From CAYSCZ01 sp964429655 (lineage in GTDB: Bacteria > Bacteroidota > Bacteroidia > Cytophagales > Cyclobacteriaceae): 16,364 bases of DNA. A model generated the notes under the pieces. It did no database searches, was not told the DNA's origin, and was given only the letters and a program-made list of their open reading frames with translations. Positions 8,290-14,783 of this stretch are shown here, piece by piece. Every line of letters begins with the position of its first letter. Position 1 is the first letter of the stretch. The stretch spans positions 1 through 16,364 of the forward strand of contig CAYSCZ010000069.1 of NCBI GenBank assembly GCA_964429655.1. The letters are read 5' to 3'. Position numbers and translations under genes: made by a program.

Positions 8290-8312
8290 AAGTTTACTTT
8301 TTTAGTAAACTT
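8290..8312. promoter_or_regulatory. Palindromic operator of higBA
   Basis: AAGTTTACT (8290-8298) and AGTAAACTT (8304-8312) are perfect 9-bp inverted arms around five T residues. The palindrome lies 22 bp before the higB start and just upstream of a promoter box, where autorepression by the antitoxin HigA, alone or with HigB, is usual for this family. The binding protein is inferred from position. Confidence 0.72.
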
Positions 8313-8319
8313 ATTTTCA

Positions 8320-8327
8320 TATCTTAG
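8320..8327 (+). promoter_or_regulatory. Probable -7 box of the higBA promoter
   Basis: TATCTTAG differs from the Bacteroidota consensus TAnnTTTG at one position and ends seven bases before the higB ATG. No TTG is found at the expected -33 spacing because the operator occupies that stretch. A repressor on the operator would block RNA polymerase. Confidence 0.4.
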
Positions 8328-8334
8328 CGTTACA

Positions 8335-8643
8335 ATGAAAGTAGCCTTTAAGACTAAAGAACTGGAGCGTTTGTACGTCATTCCTCTGAATGAACTCAGA
8401 GGAAAGCAAAAGTTCTCCAGAGAGGTAATCAAACAGTATCAGGTGAAGGTGAGGATTTTGACGGTGATTGAAAAGTTAAAAGACCTGCATCCCATCAGAT
8501 CCCTGAACTTCGAGTCTCTGTCTGGAAATAGAAAAGGCCAGTTCTCCATACGTTTGAACAAGCGGTTTAGGCTGATATTCACCGAGGTGGAGGATGAATT
8601 GATAGAAATAGAGATTATTGAAATATCAAAACACTATGAGTAG
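8335..8643 (+). CDS. higB: HigB-type toxin of a type II toxin-antitoxin system (RelE/HigB superfamily)
   Basis: The 102-residue protein fits the HigB 'killer protein' family, ribosome-dependent mRNA endonucleases that block translation when freed from their antitoxin. The best evidence is the block SGNRKGQFSIRLNKRFRLIF (63-82), with the conserved basic residues of the RelE-like sheet, and the C-terminal EIIEISKHY (93-101). Length is normal for the family. The toxin gene comes first, the order that distinguishes higBA from most toxin-antitoxin pairs, and its last 8 nt overlap the higA start. The upstream palindrome suggests autoregulation. The module lies in an accessory patch between direct repeats. 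No disabling mutation was seen. The mRNA target specificity cannot be read from sequence. Confidence 0.92.
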   Translation: MKVAFKTKELERLYVIPLNELRGKQKFSREVIKQYQVKVRILTVIEKLKDLHPIRSLNFESLSGNRKGQFSIRLNKRFRLIFTEVEDELIEIEIIEISKHYE

Positions 8644-8977
8644 CAAAAGAATACTAGCCAATGACCTGGTTCCAGGATCAGCGATGCACCCCGGACAGCT
8701 TTTGAAGGACGAGTTGGAGACCAGAGATATGAAACAAATTGATTTGGCCAAAGAATTAGGCATTGCCAAAAATGTGATGTCCGAGATCATCAATGGTAAG
8801 CGCAACCTCACGCCTGAGCTGGCGGTCCGATTAGAAGAAGCACTTGGCATCAAGGCGGAGTTTTGGATGAAATACCAGATAGCTTTCGAGATTGACAAGA
8901 TCCGGATTAAGAATAAAAAGGCAGTGGAAAAGGCCAATATTTCACCCAAAGCTAAGAAGCAGCTGGCCTCAATTTGA
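8636..8977 (+). CDS. higA: HigA-type antitoxin, XRE-family DNA-binding protein
   Basis: HigA neutralises HigB by direct binding and represses the operon. The 113-residue protein has MHPGQLLKDELE (17-28) and a helix-turn-helix of the XRE/HigA type from about 33 to 56 (QIDLAKELGI...SEIINGKR), followed by LTPELAVRLEEALGIKAEFWM (58-78), a family hallmark. I chose the ATG at 8636, which overlaps the higB stop as ATGAGTAG, over a TTG at 8618: the overlap is typical for coupled toxin-antitoxin genes, and six extra residues from the TTG would match nothing in the family. The C-terminal ~30 residues are Lys-rich and probably flexible. Confidence 0.93.
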   Translation: MSSKRILANDLVPGSAMHPGQLLKDELETRDMKQIDLAKELGIAKNVMSEIINGKRNLTPELAVRLEEALGIKAEFWMKYQIAFEIDKIRIKNKKAVEKANISPKAKKQLASI

Positions 8978-9006
8978 AGCATACAGGCGAGGTTTTTAAT
9001 TGGCGT

Positions 9007-9026
9007 AATGATGGTACATCATTTTG
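9007..9026 (+). terminator. Weak candidate terminator after higA
   Basis: AATGATG and CATCATT form a 7-bp stem with a 3-nt GTA loop about 30 bp after the higA stop. The following T-run is only a few bases and the stem is GC-poor, so termination here is uncertain. Confidence 0.25.
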
Positions 9027-9186
9027 TGCATGATTTTGATCCAAATTGACCGAAAAACACCCACTTTCGGAAAGTAATGTGAGCAGGCACTCACTTTAGA
9101 TATTATCTTGTACCTCAAACAAAAATGGCCTAAATCGGCCTTTACAAATCATAAACAAAGAAAAACAGCTAAAAATAAAGTCGAAA

Positions 9187-9247
9187 ATGTACCCTGTTTG
9201 TACCTCGACTTACACAAGTAATTGATTATCAAATGACTTTACTTTCT
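9187..9247 (+). repeat. Imperfect direct repeat, right copy, downstream of higBA
   Basis: This is the partner of 8129-8188, in the same orientation about 1.06 kb away. It opens ATGTACC-N3-TTTGTACCTCG, has the near-palindrome ATTGATTATCAA, and ends ACTTTCT. Divergence is greatest between the TGTACC pair and the palindrome, and just after the palindrome. Only higBA lies between the copies. Confidence 0.65.
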
Positions 9248-9435
9248 GTATCCTAAATTTTGTGGGGTTCATAAACTCCTTTCACAGGGTTAGGATTAGA
9301 TAGAACCTGAAGATAATTACATCCTGGGACTAAGTATAAACACAATGAGCTGAAGCTACAAAATGAGGAAAATGGTAAGCTAATCTCTGACTAACTAAAT
9401 GTGGGCTTTGAATTTTAAAGAAGTAATGACCTGGT

Positions 9436-9882
9436 TTATAAATTCTCAAACAACTCTTCTAGCTCAGATATCCGGCCTTTTATTAAATCTTTTTCTTGAT
9501 CGGTTATGTTAAAATTGACTCCCTGCATTTGCATGGCAGCTTCGAATTGAGCGCGCTGTGCCTCGGGGATCTGTTCCATTTGTTCTTCCATTTTCACATA
9601 GCTGTAGCCGGTACCAATCTTTGCCCATTTCATCAGTGAGTTTTCATCCCATCCATATTTTTCAAGTAAATTCAATAGTTCATTGTTGGCTTTTAAGGCA
9701 TCCAATGCGTTCATCTGTGTCATGGCTTTATAATTTGCGCCTAACGCCTCCAATTCTTCAGTCATCGGTTTGAAGGTTTTGATGAAGCGTGACAGGTCAT
9801 TCTTATTTATTTTAACCTCATCCTGGGCAACTACAGCAACGGATAGGAAAGACAGGAATAATACAATGGCATAAAATCTCAT
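9436..9882 (-). CDS. Small exported helical protein, function unknown
   Basis: No family was recognised. The 148-residue product begins MRFYAIVLFLSFLSVAVVAQD, a clear Sec signal peptide with predicted cleavage after the Ala of VVA. The mature ~128 residues are charged and predicted largely helical, with an EEQMEQIPEAQRAQFEAAMQ stretch and a C-terminal QEKDLIKGRISELEELFENL, rich in Glu, Lys and Gln. The frame extends upstream to 9921, but I chose the ATG at 9882 because the signal peptide starts there and an exact TAnnTTTG promoter box lies between the two possible starts. It follows the NTF2-like gene by 78 bp on the same strand and could be read both from that transcript and from its own promoter. 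Confidence 0.7.
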   Translation of the reverse strand: MRFYAIVLFLSFLSVAVVAQDEVKINKNDLSRFIKTFKPMTEELEALGANYKAMTQMNALDALKANNELLNLLEKYGWDENSLMKWAKIGTGYSYVKMEEQMEQIPEAQRAQFEAAMQMQGVNFNITDQEKDLIKGRISELEELFENL

Positions 9883-9899
9883 AACTTCAAATTTGGGAT

Positions 9900-9907
9900 C
9901 AAAATTA
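9900..9907 (-). promoter_or_regulatory. Candidate -7 promoter box for the small exported protein
   Basis: TAATTTTG on the minus strand matches TAnnTTTG exactly, 17 bases before the ATG at 9882. A TTG lies only 11 bp further upstream, shorter than the preferred spacing, so the -33 element is poor. Confidence 0.4.
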
Positions 9908-9960
9908 ATTATCTTAAACAATCTTAAACCTATTTATTTATCTGAATATATTTAATTTCA

Positions 9961-10431
9961 CTATTGGCCTTCCACCAGTAAGATAAAATCCTTGATTTTT
10001 TCATTAGGTACTGTGACGGAAAGCACATAGTGTTTGATCTTCCAATCATTTGCTGTTTTCACCACCACACCCGATCCGCGACAAACGCCCATCCAGGTGT
10101 CTAAGCGTTCATCAAACCAGGCGATATCACCGGTATCATCGACAATGATATTTCTTTCTATGGTCTTGAAATCCCAGGCAGGGGCCTCACTGAAAGCATT
10201 TTTAGCAAAACTTTGAAATTCTTTTTTGCTCCATCGTTCGGTTTGGTCAGTACCCAGGAAATAAGAATCCATGGTCATCAAACCAAAATATTTGTCAGCG
10301 TCAGCATCAGTTGCTGCCTGGTGCCAGGCTTCGACCATTTGATGGATTGATTTTATGCTTTGATTTTGTGACTGGGCTTTAATAGAAAAACAGCATATTG
10401 TGATGGTTATAAATAAATGGAATGGATTCAT
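9961..10431 (-). CDS. Exported NTF2-like / SnoaL-type domain protein
   Basis: The 156-residue product has an N-terminal signal peptide (about 1-20, MNPFHLFITITICCFSIKAQ) and a single NTF2-like fold domain: a helical start VEAWHQAATDADADKYFGLM (33-52), a strand region DSYFLGTDQTERWSKKEF (55-72) and a DIAWFDERLDTWMGVCRGSGVVVK (102-125) hairpin. This is the pattern of SnoaL-like/DUF4440-type proteins of the periplasm. Some family members are enzymes and others bind small ligands; no catalytic set can be assigned. It lies 43 bp after the anti-sigma-TonB gene on the same strand, so it is probably the third gene of the sigma-factor operon. The two Cys at 13-14 are not followed by a convincing lipobox context. 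Confidence 0.75.
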   Translation of the reverse strand: MNPFHLFITITICCFSIKAQSQNQSIKSIHQMVEAWHQAATDADADKYFGLMTMDSYFLGTDQTERWSKKEFQSFAKNAFSEAPAWDFKTIERNIIVDDTGDIAWFDERLDTWMGVCRGSGVVVKTANDWKIKHYVLSVTVPNEKIKDFILLVEGQ

Positions 10432-10474
10432 GGCTGTAGAAGGATTAATAAGATTTAAGATAGTGCATATTTAA

Positions 10475-11566
10475 TTATTCGAACAACACCTCTAGTTTGA
10501 CTTTTTTGGGTTTTTTCACCCCAACCCACTCTGGACCTTCGTTTATTAACCGAAGAGCCTCTTCGTCACAACCAAAGCCCAGGCTTTTTTTGATTCGTAG
10601 GTTTTCAAGTGCCCCATCCGGTTTCACAACAAAGCCTAATTTAACAGTCCCTGAGACACCATTCTTAACTGCTTCTTGGGGATATTGAAGGTTTTCCTCT
10701 AGATATTTTTTATAATTATCCCAACCAATTGTTGGATAGGGACTATCTGGGGGGTTGCTTCCTGCTCGTCTGTTGGAAGCAACTCGATTTTTGGCTGAAC
10801 CTGCTGCTCGCGTTTGCGCATCAAACGTTGCCTCAGGTTCCCCGGCTGTTGAACTATTTTCTTCCGTAGGCATCGATTCAGGATAACTGCTTTCAGCAAG
10901 GCTTTCTATGACCTCTTCATCGGATGATTGAAAAGATCGGATTTGGTTGCTCATTGATAAATTTTCACTGAGTACATGGCTTCCGGAATTACTTTCAGTA
11001 TCGACAGCTATGGAAGATTGTGGTTTTTTTATTATTGTTCCTCCGGGAAGATCTCTTTCACTTACTTGGTCGTCTGATGTTATTGGTATTTCATCTAAAG
11101 CTTGATCATCAAAACTTGATTCAGTGCCTGGACTTTCATCTGTTGAGGATTCATCCGGATCACCTTGTGGCCCACTTTCTATAGGTTCAATACTTTCAAC
11201 TTGTGGGGTGTTTTTCTGAGAAATGATTTCTTCTTCTACTTTCTCTTCCTTTAGTGCTATCTCATTATTTGCAGGTTGATTAGCAAGCCAGAAAATAGAC
11301 AGGCCACTTAAAATTAATAAGGCGGCGACAGCTGCTACCTTCCATAGTGGCCTTCCTGAGGGCTGATTCTTGTCGATTTGCCTGTTTATGTAGGCAAGAT
11401 CAGCTTTTAATGCTTCTGCACTGATTGAATGAAGCCCATCCATAGCCTCCTCATTAAATTTTGAGAATAATGCTGCCCGCTCAAGTTCATAAGCCGCTTC
11501 CGGTGATAGTTTGTCCTCCCTGTACTTTATCAGTCGCTCGTTATCAATAGGTTTATTTTTATTCAT
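10475..11566 (-). CDS. Membrane protein joining an anti-sigma-like N-terminus to a TonB C-terminal domain
   Basis: Three regions are visible in 363 residues. Residues 1-73 are cytoplasmic and helical (ERLIKYREDKLSPEAAYELE), as in anti-sigma factors of Bacteroidota. Residues 74-95 form one membrane span (LWKVAAVAALLILSGLSIFW). Residues ~100-270 are a low-complexity Ser/Glu/Asp/Pro-rich periplasmic linker. Residues 277-363 are a TonB C-terminal domain, with YPTIGWDNYKKYLEENLQYP, VSGTVKLGFVVKPDGAL and EEALRLINEGPEW. TonB domains contact receptor TonB boxes or other periplasmic partners. The gene overlaps the ECF sigma gene by 8 nt (ATGAATAA), so the pair is translationally coupled and the N-terminus very likely holds that sigma factor. 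The anti-sigma function is inferred from gene order and layout; no zinc-finger HxxxCxxC motif is present. Confidence 0.8.
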   Translation of the reverse strand: MNKNKPIDNERLIKYREDKLSPEAAYELERAALFSKFNEEAMDGLHSISAEALKADLAYINRQIDKNQPSGRPLWKVAAVAALLILSGLSIFWLANQPANNEIALKEEKVEEEIISQKNTPQVESIEPIESGPQGDPDESSTDESPGTESSFDDQALDEIPITSDDQVSERDLPGGTIIKKPQSSIAVDTESNSGSHVLSENLSMSNQIRSFQSSDEEVIESLAESSYPESMPTEENSSTAGEPEATFDAQTRAAGSAKNRVASNRRAGSNPPDSPYPTIGWDNYKKYLEENLQYPQEAVKNGVSGTVKLGFVVKPDGALENLRIKKSLGFGCDEEALRLINEGPEWVGVKKPKKVKLEVLFE

Positions 11567-12119
11567 TCTGATCCTCCATGCAGTTTTTTAGGTTGCGCTT
11601 ACCATTTTGTACGAATGATTTAACCTGATTTAAATTATAAGTGGTCAGGCTGCTTATTTCTTTGTAGGATTTTTTATCCAAAAAGAATTTATTAATACAG
11701 GTTTTTTGTTCCGTATTTAGTTCTTCAATACATCTTGCCAGTTTTTGTAGGTTTTCTTCCATATCGTCCTCCTCATCATCATGATGCACCAGGAGCTCAA
11801 ATTCCATAAGGTGATCATCAATTTCTTTAAAACTATCTGAATGGCGAAGCTTCATAAGGCAATGGTTTTTTGTGGTTACATAAAGCCAGGATTTGAAATT
11901 GTGAATCTCCTGATTCAATAACTTATGAGCTAGTGATTCATAAATCTCCATAACCGTATCTTTAGCATCCTCCCTGTCCTTTAAATATTTTAAACACACA
12001 CCGTAAATCAAAGCCATATACCTTTCAAAAAGTAATCCCAGTATTTTTTGGTCCTGGGAATGGGAAAATTTTTTTACCAGGGCTAGGTCATTATCGGTAT
12101 GGTGAAATTTTTTCAGCAA
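11559..12119 (-). CDS. ECF-type RNA polymerase sigma factor
   Basis: The 186-residue protein has sigma region 2 at about 29-92 (LFERYMALIYGVCLKYLKDR with the AKDTVMEIYESL core-binding segment and FKSWLYVTTKNHC) and region 4 at about 127-180 (LNTEQKTCINKFFLDKKSYKEI, then NLNQVKSFVQNGKRNLK as the -35 recognition helix). A strongly acidic linker (113-122, HHDDEEDDME) joins them. Region 3 is absent, as in ECF sigmas. The start is TTG at 12119: an in-frame TAA lies nine codons upstream and no ATG occurs before region 2. It is the first gene of a minus-strand operon with the anti-sigma-TonB gene, and is divergent from the vWA gene (107 bp between starts). Autoregulation is likely but no target promoter could be identified. 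Confidence 0.9.
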   Translation of the reverse strand: MLKKFHHTDNDLALVKKFSHSQDQKILGLLFERYMALIYGVCLKYLKDREDAKDTVMEIYESLAHKLLNQEIHNFKSWLYVTTKNHCLMKLRHSDSFKEIDDHLMEFELLVHHDDEEDDMEENLQKLARCIEELNTEQKTCINKFFLDKKSYKEISSLTTYNLNQVKSFVQNGKRNLKNCMEDQNE

Positions 12120-12127
12120 ATTAAAAT

Positions 12128-12140
12128 ATTGATTTTCAAT
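12128..12140. promoter_or_regulatory. Small palindrome in the sigma/vWA divergent promoter region
   Basis: ATTGA-TTT-TCAAT has perfect 5-bp arms and sits 8 bp upstream of the sigma start. It is the only clear dyad in the 107-bp divergent region, but at this size and AT content it could be chance. Confidence 0.2.
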
Positions 12141-12178
12141 GTATTACGTTAATAAAGAAATAAAAATTGTTTCTTGTT

Positions 12179-12226
12179 ATGGAAAATGAAGCCCAACTGC
12201 ATCCTAAAGACAAAAATGAAATTTAA
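12179..12226 (+). CDS. Possible 15-codon leader ORF abutting the vWA gene
   Basis: ATG at 12179 opens MENEAQLHPKDKNEI and ends in TAA at 12224-12226; the ATG of the vWA gene begins at the next base, in the same frame. The arrangement would allow termination-reinitiation. No ribosome binding site supports it, as is usual here, and the peptide has no recognisable attenuator codon run. Confidence 0.25.
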   Translation: MENEAQLHPKDKNEI

Positions 12227-14107
12227 ATGAATAGCATTATGAAAAAAATTGCAATTGTGTTGTCACTATTTTTTTTAGCTTTTGAGATTCCACAGGAGCC
12301 ATGGGCTGTAAAGGGAAAGGTCACAGATGTGAATAATTTACCTTTGGAGGGTGTACGAATTGTTCCAAAAAATTCAAAAACCAACACCAAGACTGATTCA
12401 TTGGGAAATTACATCCTTGAAATACCGGGTGATCCTACCATTTTAACCTTTTCATTAGCGGGCTATGAGAACAAGGAAGTGATGATCAAAAAGCAACCAT
12501 CGAATAAATTGAATGTTACACTTAAAAGCGTTAAGGAATCCTTAAATGAAATTGTATTTGAGGAAGCTGCTGATATCGATAAAAAAGTTATAAGTCTTGG
12601 TGCAGCTCAAAGATATGCAGGCTTTTCTGGCGATTTTTCTTCATCTTCCTGGGTAACTGTGGCCGAAGGCTCCCCAAAATTTAATACAGAAGACTATGCT
12701 GCCATCAATGAAAACATATTTCATGACCCAACCAAAATACCCCTTTCTACTTTCTCCATAGATGTGGATGCAGCATCATACAGTAACATGCGTCGGTTCA
12801 TTAAATTAGGTCAAAAGCCCCCCAAAGATGCAGTAAGAATAGAAGAGATGGTTAATTATTTTGAATACAACTATCCTCAACCAAAGGGGAAAGCACCTTT
12901 TTCAATAACCACAGCGTTATCAACGGCGCCATGGAATGATCAACATCAGTTGGTTCACATAGGATTGCAGGGAAAGAGCATCCCCACCGGAAATCTGCCT
13001 CCTTCTAACCTTGTTTTCTTAATTGATGTATCAGGATCGATGAGTTCACCAAATAAGCTTCCGCTTTTAAAATCGGCCTTTAAGCTCCTCACCGAAGAAT
13101 TGAGGCCACAGGATAAGATTTCCCTGGTAGTTTATGCCGGGGCAGCCGGTGTCGTGTTGCCATCCACTCCAGGTGATGAAAAAGCAAAAATCATCAATGC
13201 GTTGGATGGTCTACAATCCGGTGGTTCAACTGCCGGAGGTGAGGGCATAAAACTGGCCTACAAAATTGCCCTCGATAATTTTGTGGAAGGAGGAAACAAC
13301 CGGGTGATACTAGCCACAGATGGAGATTTCAATATTGGTGCGTCCAGCAATGCTGAAATGCAGCGACTCATTGAGGAGAAACGTAAAGATGGCGTGTTTC
13401 TAACCGTTTTGGGTTTTGGAATGGGGAACTATAAGGATTCCAAGATGGAGGTATTGGCCGATAAAGGAAATGGAAATTATGCGTACATTGATAATATTCT
13501 GGAAGCCAGAAAAGTGCTGGTCAATGAATTTGGAGGGACATTATTTACCATCGCAAAAGATGTGAAAATACAGGTGGAATTTAATCCATCCCATGTACAG
13601 GCTTATCGATTGATTGGTTATGAGAACCGAAAATTAAATGCTGAAGATTTTAATGATGATAAAAAAGATGCCGGTGAGTTAGGATCAGGCCATACGGTTA
13701 CAGCCTTGTATGAAATTATACCTGTGGGAGTAGAGAGCAAATTCGTCGGGAATATCGATGGGCTAAAATATCAAAAGCAAAAAGAAGTGATCAATGAAGA
13801 GAAGGTGTCGGACGAGCTACTGACTGTTAAATTCAGATATAAAGAGCCGGATGATGAAAAAAGTAAATTTATAACCGAAGCTTTAGCGAATAAAGTAAAT
13901 CAACTGAGCAACACATCGGATAATTTCAGGTGGTCAGCAGCTGTTGCCGCATTTGGTATGATGCTAAGGGATTCTGAATTTAAAGGAAAAACTGATCAGG
14001 ACTTGGTCTTAAGTCTTGCTGAAGGTGCAAAAGGAGAAGATAAAAATGGCTATAGGCTTGAATTTATTAATATGGTGAAATCTTCCGGCTTTTTAACAAA
14101 ACGATAA
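12227..14107 (+). CDS. YfbK-type von Willebrand factor A / DUF3520 protein with carboxypeptidase-regulatory-like N-terminus
   Basis: Domains in 626 residues: a hydrophobic export signal (6-20); a carboxypeptidase-regulatory-like beta sandwich (27-100; VKGKVTDVNNLPLEGVRI); the YfbK-type vWA N-terminal block (160-250; IPLSTFSIDVDAASYSNMRR, PPKDAVRIEEMVNYF); a vWA domain (262-440) with a complete MIDAS, DVSGS (267-271), Thr335 and TDGD (364-367); and a DUF3520-type C-terminus (~450-620). The protein should be exported and bind a protein partner through Mg2+ at the MIDAS. Two starts are possible: ATG 12227, whose position directly after a leader-ORF stop is notable, or ATG 12239, which gives a more standard MKKIAIV signal peptide. 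The gene is divergent from the ECF sigma gene, so it may be a target of that regulator, and ends in a strong terminator. Confidence 0.9.
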   Translation: MNSIMKKIAIVLSLFFLAFEIPQEPWAVKGKVTDVNNLPLEGVRIVPKNSKTNTKTDSLGNYILEIPGDPTILTFSLAGYENKEVMIKKQPSNKLNVTLKSVKESLNEIVFEEAADIDKKVISLGAAQRYAGFSGDFSSSSWVTVAEGSPKFNTEDYAAINENIFHDPTKIPLSTFSIDVDAASYSNMRRFIKLGQKPPKDAVRIEEMVNYFEYNYPQPKGKAPFSITTALSTAPWNDQHQLVHIGLQGKSIPTGNLPPSNLVFLIDVSGSMSSPNKLPLLKSAFKLLTEELRPQDKISLVVYAGAAGVVLPSTPGDEKAKIINALDGLQSGGSTAGGEGIKLAYKIALDNFVEGGNNRVILATDGDFNIGASSNAEMQRLIEEKRKDGVFLTVLGFGMGNYKDSKMEVLADKGNGNYAYIDNILEARKVLVNEFGGTLFTIAKDVKIQVEFNPSHVQAYRLIGYENRKLNAEDFNDDKKDAGELGSGHTVTALYEIIPVGVESKFVGNIDGLKYQKQKEVINEEKVSDELLTVKFRYKEPDDEKSKFITEALANKVNQLSNTSDNFRWSAAVAAFGMMLRDSEFKGKTDQDLVLSLAEGAKGEDKNGYRLEFINMVKSSGFLTKR

Positions 14108-14120
14108 ACGACCAATTATG

Positions 14121-14169
14121 CCGCTTTGTAAATCTTAGATAAATTTATTTACAGAGCGGTTGTTTTTTT
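14121..14169 (+). terminator. Rho-independent terminator of the vWA gene
   Basis: CCGCTTTGTAAAT (14121-14133) and ATTTACAGAGCGG (14147-14159) pair over 13 bp with a single G-U wobble and a 13-nt loop, followed by TTG and seven T residues. It begins 13 bp after the vWA stop. Confidence 0.9.
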
Positions 14170-14261
14170 ATGCTACGCATGGATTAAAAGGAAAATCTGA
14201 TCAGGGTATTATTTGCTTATATAATTTAAGAGCCTTATGTTTATAAGAATAAAAAAAGCAA

Positions 14262-14783
14262 ATGAAGTTCAAGTTAATTTTTACCCTGATGCTGGTTTTT
14301 ATTTATAGCGCCTTATTTGCTCAAGATAATAAAAATATTGTGTCAGTAATTGATGATCTGACCATAAAATGGGACAAAAAAGCCGTGGAACTTAATTCAA
14401 TTGATGGATTGAAAAACTACTGCCGGCTGAAAAATTTCAGGGACCAATCCAAAGGTCTATTAAATAAAATCCATTATTATGACAGCGTGCTTTACAAAAT
14501 TGTAAAGGAAAAATACAATGCTGATGAAAATGCAGAAGCAAACGCAACCTTAGAAGATATTGAAACCCTTGAGCAGGATTATACTACTAAAAAGTACCTG
14601 CAATTCCTTAGACAAGAATGTATTAAATTCAATGATATTGAAAGAAATTATCTCGCATCAGAGAAAGCGGATTATGATAAAAGGGTTAGTGAATTAGAGA
14701 AAGAGATCCAAAAGTTTATAACTGCCATTACCAAACAAATAGATATTGTGGATGAGCATGTTCATCATTTAGAAGGTTTATAA
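14262..14783 (+). CDS. Small exported helical protein, function unknown
   Basis: No family was recognised. The 173-residue product has a signal peptide (1-20, MKFKLIFTLMLVFIYSALFA, cleavage expected before QDN). The mature part is almost wholly helical and charged; residues about 95-170 have the heptad-like spacing of a coiled coil (SELEKEIQKFITAITKQIDI). The product ends in VDEHVHHLEGL, with three His close together. It is separated from the vWA gene by a terminator and 92 bp, so it is transcribed alone. Its TAA stop overlaps the stop of the convergent pabC gene within the palindrome TTATAA (14778-14783), leaving no room for a terminator between them. Confidence 0.75.
   Translation: MKFKLIFTLMLVFIYSALFAQDNKNIVSVIDDLTIKWDKKAVELNSIDGLKNYCRLKNFRDQSKGLLNKIHYYDSVLYKIVKEKYNADENAEANATLEDIETLEQDYTTKKYLQFLRQECIKFNDIERNYLASEKADYDKRVSELEKEIQKFITAITKQIDIVDEHVHHLEGL

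Larger units (their letters stand above)
8978..9435. other. 458-bp interval downstream of higBA with short hairpins and a repeat, no gene
   Basis: No coding region was recognised. It holds three small perfect inverted repeats (9007-9023; CCGAAA/TTTCGG at 9050-9055 and 9065-9070; GTGAG/CTCAC at 9079-9083 and 9090-9094), a GGCC-N6-GGCC element at 9127-9140, a lone TTGTACCTC at 9108-9116 that matches the core of the flanking repeats, and the right repeat copy at 9187-9247. The density of short dyads fits recombination or regulatory DNA, but none has an assigned role. Confidence 0.5.

Noticed and set aside
8626..8982. 118-codon minus-strand open frame over higA
   Set aside because: It is the antisense of a well-supported antitoxin gene and shows no family resemblance.
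9127..9140. GGCC-N6-GGCC as a terminator
   Set aside because: The stem is 4 bp with a mismatch outside it and only three T residues after it.
8129..9247. Integron-type cassette with attC sites around higBA
   Set aside because: The flanking repeats lack the GTTRRRY/RYYYAAC core and the R''/L'' layout of attC sites; a tyrosine-recombinase type attachment site is the better hypothesis.
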